A DNA stretch of 64,000 nt, taken from assembly GCA_947652115.1 (NCBI GenBank), contig OX393561.1, forward strand, positions 26,891,356-26,955,355, in the 5' to 3' direction. This DNA is from Blastomussa wellsi (taxonomy: Eukaryota; Cnidaria; Anthozoa; Scleractinia; Plerogyridae). The position numbers and the translations under genes are program-made. A model generated the notes under the pieces. The model ran no database searches. It was not told the origin of the DNA and was given only the letters and a program-made list of their open reading frames with translations. Positions 55,292-64,000 of the stretch are shown here, one piece after another. The number at the start of each line of letters is the position of its first letter. Position 1 is the first letter of the stretch.

Positions 55292-57350
55292 ATGGCGGTC
55301 TCTTCTCGTGAACCAAACTTTTTGTCAGTGCTTCATCGAGTCGGATTTTCTTTAAATAGCGGTGATTTTCCATCTTTAAATTTGAAACCTCTTCAAATGA
55401 AGTGTTTTGAACATATGCTGAAAGGTCAGATGTTATTGGAGTCCTTCCTACTGGATTTGGCAAGTCAATGCTATTTCACCGTCTACCTCACTTCGTGCCT
55501 GTCAAGACCACGAAGAACATAGTTATTGTAGTATGTCCTTTAAATTCGATCATCGAAGACCAGTTGAAAGTTTTAAAAGCTCGGAGGATAACCGCTGATG
55601 TCATACAGCTTGCTGTAAGCGAGAAGGAGCCGGCCGAGAACTTGTTTGGAAATGAACAAGAGCCAAGTGAGCACGTGGTCCCGGATTCAACGACGTTTCC
55701 TCGAGATGTTGTAAATGGCAACACTTCAATTGTATTCGCCCATCCAGAGGCTCTGTTAAGTAAGGAAGGTCGTGAGCTGATGGGAAGCAAAGTCTTCCAT
55801 GACAATGTCGTTGCCTGTATTATTGACGAAGCTCACTGTGTTGAATTATGGTAAGTGCGTAAAATATTATGTTTATTCGTGTCATGTTTGTTACAAACTT
55901 CATATCTCAGAAATCTGAAACACATTTACATCCCCGACAGGTATTTATGTTGAGATCACTGAAGAGGTCGGTGGAAATCTGATCTTTTCTACATATATTT
56001 ACACCGCCCACTGATCCAAAATATTATCTTGTAAAGAAATGATTATCTCTATGGTTCTGTAGCATGTATTTGTCCAAATTAAATTTGTGGAACATCAAAC
56101 CTTGTCTCCATTTTTTTACAACTGAACCATAATAACAACGAAAGCCAAGGACTAAATAAGCATGTTTACTTCTAAACAAAAATGATTTTCGGCTCAGGGT
56201 TTACTTTTCTTTTTCAGGGGTGAAGAATTTACAAAAGACTTCAAAGAGCTGTCAGTGTTGAAGGCATTTTTTCCCATTGTACCAACAATGGCTCTGACAG
56301 CAACAGCACCACCTCATTTATTGAAAGACTTGAAACAAAGTCTGCAACTGAAAACTGACTGCAAAATTGTTGCACAAAACCCTAACCGAGTAAACATTTA
56401 ACTGGACAAGAAAGTGTGTCTGAGTAATCATCATGGTAATGAAAGTTATGATAGAATCCTTGAACCCATTGCCAATGAACTAGCAGTTCAAAGAGAAAAA
56501 TACCTGATGACAATCATCTACTTAAAACTGAAATACTGTGGGTACGCTTATGGTTTATTTCAAAGACTTTTGAAAGATAAACAGTGTGTTGGAGGAACCT
56601 TAGAACCCATTGCAAGACTGTTTGCACAGTTTCATGCCCCCCCAAACTAGTCGCATGAAGAAAGACATAATATCGGAAATAAAGAAAGAAAATTTGAGGG
56701 TGAGGGTGCTATTTGCAACATCAGCACTTGGCATGGGGGTTGATGCTCCTTACGTGACCAACATCATTCACATAACACCACCAAGTAGCCTTGAAGCTTA
56801 TATGCAAGAAATTGGTCGTGCTGGCCGCGCAGGACTCCCATCATGTGCTATACTTTACTACAATAACTCTGATATTGGAAAGAACAAAATACATGTGGAA
56901 GAATCAATGAAGTCTTACTGCAGATCAGAAAACACTTGTCAGAGGAAATTCCTTCTGGATTACTTTGGATTCTCCACTGTTCAACAAGAGAAGTGTTGCT
57001 GTATATGTGATGGAAAGTTCAAAACAACTGAAGAGGATCTACCCCAAATTATTAGAAGCAAGGTTAGATTTCTATCTAATGATAACCGTGTAATCCTTGA
57101 AAGCTTAATCAAGAGTGTAATTTCTGACCACGAGTCCCAAGTGACATCAGATTGTTCCATGCTATTTGACATTTCTCTAGATAAGAATTTGGCTGAAAAA
57201 GTTATGGAGGGTGTGGAATTTATTGAGCCAGAATCAGATTTGTTGAAAACCTTTGGTATTTGGGATGAAACCTGTTCTTCTCAGATCTTTTCACTTTTTA
57301 CTGAGCACACTGCTATGTGTAGAACTGAAATGGACTCCGAGGATCACTAA
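55292..57350 (+). pseudogene. RecQ-like superfamily 2 helicase with intron
   Basis: ATG at 55292 (MAVSSREPNFLSVLHRVG). Domain 1 has FPSLNLKPLQMKCFEHML (Q-motif-like), a P-loop VLPTGFGKSMLF (in another frame after a shift near 55428), VVCPLNSIIEDQ and the DEAH box IIDEAHCVELW. An intron follows at 55851-56217 (GTAAGT...TTTCAG). After it come MALTATAPP and, past a TAA near 56400 and a frameshift in a C-run near 56640, domain 2 with LFATSALGMGVDAPYV and EIGRAGRAG, then a RecQ zinc region (CQRKFLLDYFG, CCCICDGKF). Three lesions make it a pseudogene in this copy. The helicase would assist transposition of its host element. Confidence 0.88.
55851..56217 (+). other. spliceosomal intron in helicase gene
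   Basis: The donor ATG|GTAAGT and acceptor TTTTTCAG|GGG, with a pyrimidine-rich tract before it, give 367 bp. Joining restores the codon series around LWGEEF, a position conserved in RecQ proteins. Supports eukaryotic gene structure inside the transposon. Confidence 0.85.
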
Positions 57351-57941
57351 AGCATCAAGTCTGCATACAAGCCTAATGATATAATTTGGTTATATCAACT
57401 GGATTGTGAATACTTTAGAAAGAGCAGCCAAGCTAGTCACTGATACTGATAGGTACAGTAAAAACCTGCGAATAAGAACCTGTAGTTTTCCAGGTTCTTA
57501 GATAAACGGTAATTAACAGAATTTTAGGAAAAATATTAAGAACCTGTTTTAAAAGTTAAGGTTAAAGTAGTTCTTTTATAAAGAGGGTATAACTGGGAGA
57601 TTTTAGCCAAACTGGTTCTTAAAAAAACAGGTTATTATTGCAGGTTGTTACTGTATTTAAAAAACATGCCTTAGCTGAAATTCAGTTGCAGTCTACACTG
57701 TAGTCTTAGGGATGCACCATTAGTAAAGGAACCAAAAGAAATGGCCTGCATGGGTTAGAAAAACAATTGTGCACTCCTGTTGGTTGGGAAAAATAACACC
57801 TTTCCAGAAAGTCTAATGGTGCAGATCCCTTTGCTGAAAAATCAGGGTATACTAAGTGACATTAAATAAAATCACTACTAATTGAATTTTGCTTAGTTAT
57901 TGATTAACTAGGCCCTCAGTCTTTTTCATTTATGTGTAGCT
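57351..57941. other. gene-less spacer between helicase and transposase 3' ends
   Basis: No coding sequence. The two genes converge here. Repeated AAGAACCTG motifs near 57475-57635 hint at a short degenerate repeat, partly inverted. Confidence 0.4.
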
Positions 57942-59747
57942 CTAAGTTGATAATTCCCCCATATGTTTGGCCAGCCACTGATGATAGTCAACAATGTTCA
58001 AATATCGTAGAGGAGATCTTTTAATGTCAGGGAAGCTGTTATGAAATCGTGCTGGTACATGACTGAAAGGATTTAATCGCAGTAGGTCAGACACCATTTC
58101 TTTCTCATCGTTAAGTGAGTTGCGTGTCGTGTGTTGCACAGATGTCTTGTGCATCCCCACAGAAGAGTCAAATTCCTCTACGATCTGGTGGATGCCAGTA
58201 GTTGCTTTGCAGACCTTGCTGATGGAGCTTAGGGTTTTGTTTGGTCCCTGCCTCTGGACAATGCTTTTACTACAACGGTTTGAAATTTCTTGCGCCAGAT
58301 CATCTTCAATATTCCTTCCAGCACCGCCCCGCCAAGTTACAAAAAAATCCCCATTTGAACTGTTCAGCTAGGCGTGGCGTTAAAAGGCACTCAATCTGGG
58401 CAGTACTTAAAAACATTTCAATAGCATATTTGCTGTAAGCCCCCACTGACTTGAAAACTGACAGCAAGAGTTTTTGGATGATGAGATTTCTGTTGCCATC
58501 TCCCTCTGCTGCAGTGTCCTTCATTTGCATGACAAGAATAGCTAAGAAAATAAAACAAAGGGCATAGTTCTTGACATAATCATCATCATTGCAGCAATCG
58601 TTTACATCTACTTTCTGTATTAGGAACTTGTCAATGAACTTTCCAAAAGTGTCATCAAAGTACTTCTTCTTATTTTCTAAGCTCTCACGTGCAATGTTTT
58701 CTGGGAATTGATGTAACGAGGGCTTCTCCTCAAGTTCTGACATCCCAAAAAAGTTCAGGGCAGCAGTCACTATGTATGCTTTCCCCATGCTGAGGAACAA
58801 CTCTTCGCTTCCTTCATAGGAGTCTAAAACTTTGGAAGGGGTAGCATTCCTCCTATTGTATTTCTCCCTGAAGTACTTTAAGGTGCCAACTTGATTGACA
58901 GACTCTGCTTTGTGAAGAAATGAATAAGAATACTGCAGAAGGGATGCTTTGGTATGCCACATCACTGGTTTAAAGGGAGAGCAATGTTCAAAACGATCAG
59001 CTGTTGTGTGAGAACCAGACAGCAAATGTTTGGCACCTGCAAATCTCACACGAGTTAGCTGATCACCTGCAAATGCAATCTTCATATCCCTCATTGGGTC
59101 ATCATGAGTGTCTTGTTGGTGTGCATTTGTCTGTCCAGGTGCTGCAGGTCCTTCAGGAATTGGTGGATTATCTGTGTGCGGCATTTCATCTAGCAGCCCT
59201 GCTTGAACATAGATTTCAGCAATCCACTTTTCATAAGTCCTTAGAATGTTAACACAATCATCATACTTTGCTTCATTTGCATTGATGATTGGCAGGCTTA
59301 CTATTGTAGACTTCTCTGACATTTGCTGGCTGTACTCATGAGAAATGTGGTCAGGGATAACAGGTTTCAAGAACTTAAATTTGGGGAAGAACTCGAGAGC
59401 AATTCGCCCTACAATAATTTTGGCACATTCTGTATACTTTTTCCATTCATGCACATTCAAAGAAAAATTATATTGAGGGAAATCTTTAATGTTCCCTTTG
59501 GGGTTGTCATTGGGTAGGTGATTGAAGTTGATTCTGTTTTCAATTAAATTACTGGCAAACAAGTGCAGATCTTCATTCTGAATTTCCTCTCTCATGTGCC
59601 CCTTCAAATTTTTCAGATCCCAGTTATCTCCAGTGCCTCTGAAAACACTTCCTTTCTTTACTTTCTGTGTCCTCCTAAGAGCTTTAGCAGGGTATCTCTT
59701 CTTCCAGTTGACAGGCACACACCAAGTTTATTCAGCCATTCTTGAAG
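57942..59747 (-). pseudogene. DUF6589-like transposase, catalytic part
   Basis: Exon starting at 59747 (acceptor TTTGTATTAG) with LQEWLNKLGVCLSTGRRD. A frameshift near 59660 is followed by a 58306-59718 frame containing SVFRGTGDNWDLKNLKGHM, KIAFAGDQLTRVRFAGAKH, PFKPVMWHTKASLLQYSY and GTLKYFREKYNRRNATP. A second frameshift near 58325 leads to GGAGRNIEDDLAQEISNR and the end at 57942 (YHQWLAKHMGELST). GDQLTRVRF with the downstream WHTK block is the DUF6589 signature as I know it, a DDE-type transposase candidate. Catalytic residues cannot be fixed by eye. Confidence 0.7.
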
Positions 59748-60662
59748 CTAATACAAAGGAATAAGAATAAAAAAATTCAATGTGCAATAATCTCCTAGTT
59801 TCAATTAATTGTAAAGATCACTGTTTATTACATAAAGACAGTGTTGTACTGGAAAATAAAACACTCATAAAATCCACATAAAACTACATCCAGGACCTGA
59901 GTGGCATACTTTCCATATCCTAGACTACAAGCACTCCTTTTTTTAATTCATCTGTATTATTGATTTATTTATTAATAGATGTATTTACAGAAAACAAAAT
60001 TACAACACACAGAAAAAATTGAGGACAATGGAAAGAATTTAAGTAAAGTAAAGTGAAAAAAGTGAAGGAAAGGGCTACCCTGCTTTCTTAGACCGCAGAG
60101 TGTGAAGCGAGTAACTATGGTCACGCAAAATTTGGGGATGAGAAGATGTGATGCACCACAACATTTTGCATGACAATGTTTATTTGCTTTGCACTCTGTG
60201 GGCTAAGAAAAAAGGAAATGCTCTTAGTCTATCCATATCCTCACTAGTGAGGATATTTGCAACTTCACTTCATGCTTTTTATGGCTGTTTGGGCAGACAG
60301 TCTGTCTATATAATAAAAAGACAATTATATAGTGTGTCAAAAACAATATTTATCTCACTCACTGCACTAGTTCGTAAAATATTGCTTTACCACCCAACAA
60401 TAAAATTCACATCTTTGAGCTGTTGTGAAAATATCCTATACATTATATGTTTTAAATGGATTCTTCAAATAGAATCTCAATCTCAGCATAACTAATGACT
60501 TGCTACTGACACAACTGTCCAACAAATATAACAAAATTTCTTTTGAGCTTTGTATGAAAAGACAGAAAACAGTCACATGCTGTATTTCGATGCATGAATT
60601 GATGGCACTGCTGCAGTGAGAATAAGAAACAAATTGATGTTTTTCCATCATTATATATTTAC
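59748..60662 (-). other. intron in transposase gene
   Basis: Minus-strand donor AAAAAG|GTAAAT at 60662 and acceptor GTATTAG at 59748, 915 bp, AT-rich. It links the zinc-domain exon to the catalytic exon. Plus-strand frames here (for example 60148-60495) are unsupported. Confidence 0.65.
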
Positions 60663-61900
60663 CTTTTTGGTACATCCACCTTCAATGACGAGAACTGTAT
60701 TTACATGTTTCACCAGGTTGAGTTCATGCCACCTCTCGTTCATAAGGATCGAGTACAAAAAGCTGTACTTAACTTGAAGCTCGAACTTTGTTTCCGAGAA
60801 GGAGTTCTCCTTGCCAGACACTGCGTTCATAAGCTCAACAAGAAAAGGGAGGTTCGTCTTCAATTCCAGACAAACTTTACTGAAATCAAAGTTTTTCATG
60901 CAGTCATAATCATTTCCATATAAAACGAAACCTTGTGAACGCTTGCACAGCTTTGCACACGATGCTTTCAACTCCTCACTAATGGTTTTCTTCAACTCTG
61001 TCACAACACTTGGACAGTGATATTTCAAGATAGCCGCCAATACAGTTGCATCCTTGTGGCTGACAGCTTGTACAATAATCTTCTGTTGTCCTTCAGTCAA
61101 TAACGACTGAGCTTCAAATACTGATGTACTGTCATTGTCTCCCGCTGGTTTAGGCCCTAGAAGAACAACTGCAGCTTGTTGAGTTGGAAAAGAAGGCTGC
61201 TCTTCAGAACTTGATGTCATTCGCGTCGACGGCTGATCGACAGAAGTGATTGCACAATCAAGTCCTTTTGATTTAGAAAATGACAGCACGGTAGCGTCTT
61301 GTGGAGATAAGAAAGACGGCTGTTCTGCAGTCCTTAAAGTCTTTCGCTTCGGCTGATCCACACAAGGGGTTGACCAGCTTTCTCCTGTTGATTCAGGGAT
61401 TAAAACGGCCACAGCTTGCGGTGTGGAGAAGGAAAGCTGTTTTCCTTTTGGTGTGATTCGCTTAGACGGCTCACCCACAGACGTGTCACAAGAGTCTTCG
61501 GAGCTTTCGGTTGGCACATTCGTTGATGAACGCTTTGAAGGCTGAAGGGAAGAAGGTGAAAGTTGAACGCATCGCTTTACAGCATATTCTGAGCTTTCAT
61601 CGGACCGCGTATTCTCTATGGATTGAGCTCTCTGAATAAACTGTTCCATCTTGTTTAGGAATGAAACGCAACCCCTACATAATACCTTTGACCTCGTGTC
61701 GTCCTCCAAAATTTTTATGCCACAGGTTGAGGACTTTTGCACACAGATCTTTTGATGAGCCAGCTTTGCTGAATATTCGAAGCATATGACGACTCTCGTG
61801 AGAATCACCGCAGAGTCTGCAAACTGGATTTCAAGGAGAAATCTTCGTCGGAGTGGACATACTTTCCGCCATTTTGATTTCGGCATAATGTATAAATTAT
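60663..61900 (-). pseudogene. DUF6589-like transposase, N-terminal zinc-domain exon
   Basis: The long frame (61958-60651) gives SKVLCRGCVSFLNKMEQF, then ~150 residues of Ser/Pro-rich repeats (PSFSTPQ-like motifs recurring every ~40 residues). A helical end follows: EGQQKIIVQAVSHKDATV, FVLYGNDYDCMKNFDFS and NERWHELNLVKHVNTVLV, before the splice donor at 60662. The first CxxC pair (CRLCGDSHESRHMLRIF) lies in a different frame near 61810, so a frameshift near 61725 splits a ZAD-like zinc domain. It is probably the start of the transposase. MPKSKWRKVC near 61887 is a likely initiation site. Confidence 0.62.
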
Positions 61901-62036
61901 CTTTATTTTTCCACGTCTTACATAAATTATTTAAAACAAGCAACCAATCAAAATGCAAGTTTCATCGGCCGATCCCAGGACCTTTTCCTGCACCGCCCCC
62001 AAGCCAGGGAAAAGACCCTGGGAACCAGGTTGGTTT

Positions 62037-63196
62037 CCGCGCATGTCCGATTTTTCGGGTAGATATCCTTTCTACACAGGAAGAAGGTGTGGAAATAGGG
62101 CCTCTGCGTTGCTACACAAAAGATGAGGAAACGAAAACAATATTGGCGGCAAGCAAACGGCTATGCCAGCTGCACCAGGCGCCCAGACCCGTCTGTACTT
62201 CTTCCATCAACAAAAACAGTTTCTTGGGAATGGCGGCAAACCAAATGCAGCGCTATTGGGCGAAATGTCTCCAAATTCCAGCTGCAAGAACTACCAGAAA
62301 TCGCACAAGAGCGGCAAATTTCGACACTTTCCACCAGATCTCGCGAAAAAACGATGCAAGAAATACAGGACACGGCAAGTGTAGAAGAATGGCAAAGATT
62401 TTCTTGGGACAAACAAGCGGCCGGGCAAGATGCGGAGCGAAAAAAAGACGAAGAAGAGTACAATCGCCGCAAAGCAGAGCTGGAAAGGGTGGAAAAAATT
62501 GTGCAATCGAAAAAGGTGTTCGAAAAAAAGCCAAGTGGTGCGGGGGATGGTGGAACAATGTTTGCGAGAATCTGCAACCAAGGTTTGGAGCTTGCATGCG
62601 CAAAGTGGAAAGTTGTTGGCGGCAGGCAAAGAAACGACCCCAAAAGCAAATTTCGGGTTGTATTGTCTGGAAACGACGGAGAGAGCAAAATACGATATTC
62701 TTTGAGAAAAGCTGTACGAAAAAGAAACGGAGTTTGAAAAAGTAGTGGCGCCAAAAAACAAGGACACAAAAAGACCGATAGCCTTGCAGCCCGGCAAATA
62801 AAAGTGCAAGAAGTTTGCTTCCACAACTTTTCGAAACTCTCCGCGAGCCATATTGTTTGTGTTTCCGGTTGGAGAGGACGGGCAGCCAACAACAGACGAG
62901 GAAACTCCAATACAAGGTTATTTTCTGCAAAAAGAGGTGGAGAATCTTGGAGGCATCGAGTTCCTCGACAAAAGAACAACACCATTGCTTTGCAGAATCG
63001 GGCAAGAGAGCACCACAACACAAAAAAAGAAGGACAGACTTGTTGTTCTGGTGTAGAAACCAAGAACATGTCTAGACAATTGTCCATGCAACAATTTGGC
63101 CGCCAGGAAGGCAGAAAACAAAATCCCCATAGAAAGCAACAGCGAAAAGTTCTCCAAGATTCCAGGATTTCCATTTTTTCACATGTTCTGGGGTGA
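62037..63196 (+). pseudogene. large Polinton 3 gene of unknown function, 3' part
   Basis: Resumes after the transposon with FRACPIFRVDILSTQEEGVE. After a frameshift near 62125 it continues through SWEWRQTKCSAIGRNVSKF, FQLQELPEIAQERQISTL and a strongly charged helix around 62400-62520 (KKDEEEYNRRKAELERVEK). It then has FRVVLSGNDGESKIRYSL and, in another frame, VFPVGEDGQPTTDEETPI and GYFLQKEVENLGGIEF. Several frameshifts are present. Together with 53474-54302 this would be a protein of roughly 600 or more residues. No known domain recognised. The long antisense frames here are shadows. Confidence 0.5.
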
Positions 63197-63419
63197 TTTT
63201 GCCCACAATTGTGGCAATATTTTGGTTCTCCTTTGTTTCTGCTTATTTGCAGAGAGAATCCCAATCTTCCAAATATTCCGTTTCTTCTTGTTTCTCGCAC
63301 TTTTTTCTACATTCTTCGAACTGCTCGCATCGAAAGTGTGGTAGAACACCTCTGCCGTAGACCAATTCCATAAGGAATATATATCTACTGTTGCATGTTT
63401 TTCTAATTGCGAGCACTTT
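63197..63419. other. convergent gene end region
   Basis: No coding sequence. The plus-strand gene ends and the minus-strand membrane gene's stop lies at 63420. Confidence 0.4.
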
Positions 63420-64000
63420 CTAGTCCATTGGCCGCAAAACTTTCTTCCCAGACTTCTGCGGTCTTTGCAAGATCTGCTGCTGCTGCTCTTGTGGTCGTGC
63501 TGCAGTGTTTTCTGCAGGGTTTGCGCTCTGTGCAGTGCTTGCAGCCTGCCACCCAAGATATTTCGGTCTCAGGGTTGTGTACAGAAGAAGGAGGGCAGAA
63601 CCAATCCCACCAACAATCCCAACAACATGCACAACACCCCAAACAGCAGACGTTGCGGCATTGGCGGCGCCCACTATTCTGTCTGTTTGCTCTCGAACAG
63701 CATAGCTGTTTTTTTCTATGCTCTCCAGGATTCCTTCGCTTTTTTCTTCCACTTCCTCTTCCAACCCCTGCAAACCTTCCCCAATCTCCTCCACATCTTC
63801 GTGGTGGCTTTCTTGGGTCTCCAACAACAAATCCATATTTTTCTGCAGGTCCTGCACACCGGCCAGGATCTGCGGCAGAAGAACATCCTGCCACTTTTTT
63901 TCTGCTAGCTTTGCAGGCCATGCAGCCGATGTTTCTGCTGTTGCAGGCCTTGCAGCCGCTGTTTCGGTTGGTGTGGAGGTTTTTTTATCAAAAACGCCTG
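63420..64000 (-). CDS. coiled-coil, membrane-anchored Polinton 3 protein (5' end off-window)
   Basis: A minus-strand frame stays open from the window edge to a stop at 63420, about 193 codons. From the amino side there are two Ala/Thr/Pro repeats (TAAARPATAETSAAWPAK), then LAEKKWQDVLLPQILAGVQ, a long acidic coiled coil (~63640-63850; EEIGEGLQGLEEEVEEKSE), a hydrophobic glycine-rich membrane segment (VVGIVGGIGSALLLLYT, ~63600), and a Gln-rich tail ending in KKVLRPMD. The layout of helical stalk, membrane anchor and short tail suggests a virion or host-membrane component, but this is inference. The frame is intact, unlike its neighbours. Confidence 0.6.
   Translation of the reverse strand, partial: GVFDKKTSTPTETAAARPATAETSAAWPAKLAEKKWQDVLLPQILAGVQDLQKNMDLLLETQESHHEDVEEIGEGLQGLEEEVEEKSEGILESIEKNSYAVREQTDRIVGAANAATSAVWGVVHVVGIVGGIGSALLLLYTTLRPKYLGWQAASTAQSANPAENTAARPQEQQQQILQRPQKSGKKVLRPMD

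Larger units (their letters stand above)
54303..62036. mobile_element. helicase-bearing DNA transposon (AcademH-like) inserted in Polinton 3
   Basis: Inverted ends of ~75 bp: left CCAACCTCGTTCCCAGGGTC..., right the reverse of CCAACCTGGTTCCCAGGGTC. TTTCCGCG (8 bp) to GTTTCCGCGC (10 bp) is repeated on both sides, depending on where the end is drawn. The interior carries a RecQ-like helicase (plus strand) and a multi-exon DUF6589-like transposase with an N-terminal zinc domain (minus strand). That gene pair fits helicase-encoding Academ elements as I know them, but a target duplication of 8-10 bp is longer than the 3-4 bp I recall for Academ. Confidence 0.75.

Noticed and set aside
62161..63300. 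379-codon minus-strand open frame
   Set aside because: It lies antisense to the charged Polinton 3 gene and its product is low-complexity (Phe/Ser/Cys-rich) with no domain; an antisense shadow.
1..64000. ordinary host gene
   Set aside because: All recognisable coding segments belong to mobile elements; no multi-exon host gene could be supported.

Overview
The window looks like a transposon-dense stretch of a eukaryotic nuclear genome. An anthozoan cnidarian (coral or sea anemone) is most likely. This rests on AT-rich sequence, a tRNA-derived SINE, Penelope-like GIY-YIG elements, L1/Tx1-type LINEs, Ty3/Gypsy elements and several Polinton/Maverick copies of a type I associate with cnidarians; the taxon is inference. 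No convincing host gene was found, and nearly every coding region belongs to a mobile element and is broken.

Left part (1-16.5 kb). Polinton 1 enters from the left edge with its protein-primed DNA polymerase on the minus strand and ends at a 165-bp palindrome (3520-3684). A decayed minus-strand LINE (A, to ~7.75 kb) follows. LINE B on the plus strand is split by a Ty3/Gypsy element (8814-13235, 5-bp target duplication GTATT) and by a DNA element (13284-15621) that carries two small hAT-like MITEs.

Middle part (16.5-52 kb). Polinton 2 starts at a second palindrome (16478-16651). It carries a viral-type module: glycine-zipper membrane protein, penton-like protein, double-jelly-roll major capsid protein, packaging ATPase, two small conserved proteins and polymerase. 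A nearly full-length LINE (C) has inserted into one small gene, an internal deletion fuses that region to mid-polymerase, and a further repeat interrupts the polymerase. No integrase or protease gene was seen. Beyond it lie tandem repeats, a Penelope fragment, a SINE, a TIR element, a young Ty3/Gypsy element (35936-41615; LTRs 155 bp with 2 differences, target duplication AAGAT) with a 794-bp internal tandem duplication, a LINE 3' end, an inverted pair of Penelope 3' ends, and a second, inverted copy of the 13.3-15.6 kb DNA element.

Right part (51.8-64 kb). Polinton 3 begins at a third palindrome sharing the same 27-bp terminal frame (AGTAGTA, 12 bases, AACAAATA). It carries Cys-rich small proteins, a large unrecognised gene and, on the minus strand, a coiled-coil membrane protein running off the edge. 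The large gene is cut by a 7.7-kb DNA transposon (54303-62036). That element has ~75-bp inverted repeats, an 8-10 bp target duplication, a RecQ-like helicase with an intron, and a multi-exon DUF6589-like transposase, resembling helicase-bearing Academ elements.

Most informative are the shared palindromic Polinton termini, the unrecognised Polinton 3 genes, the helicase-bearing transposon and the duplicated Gypsy element.
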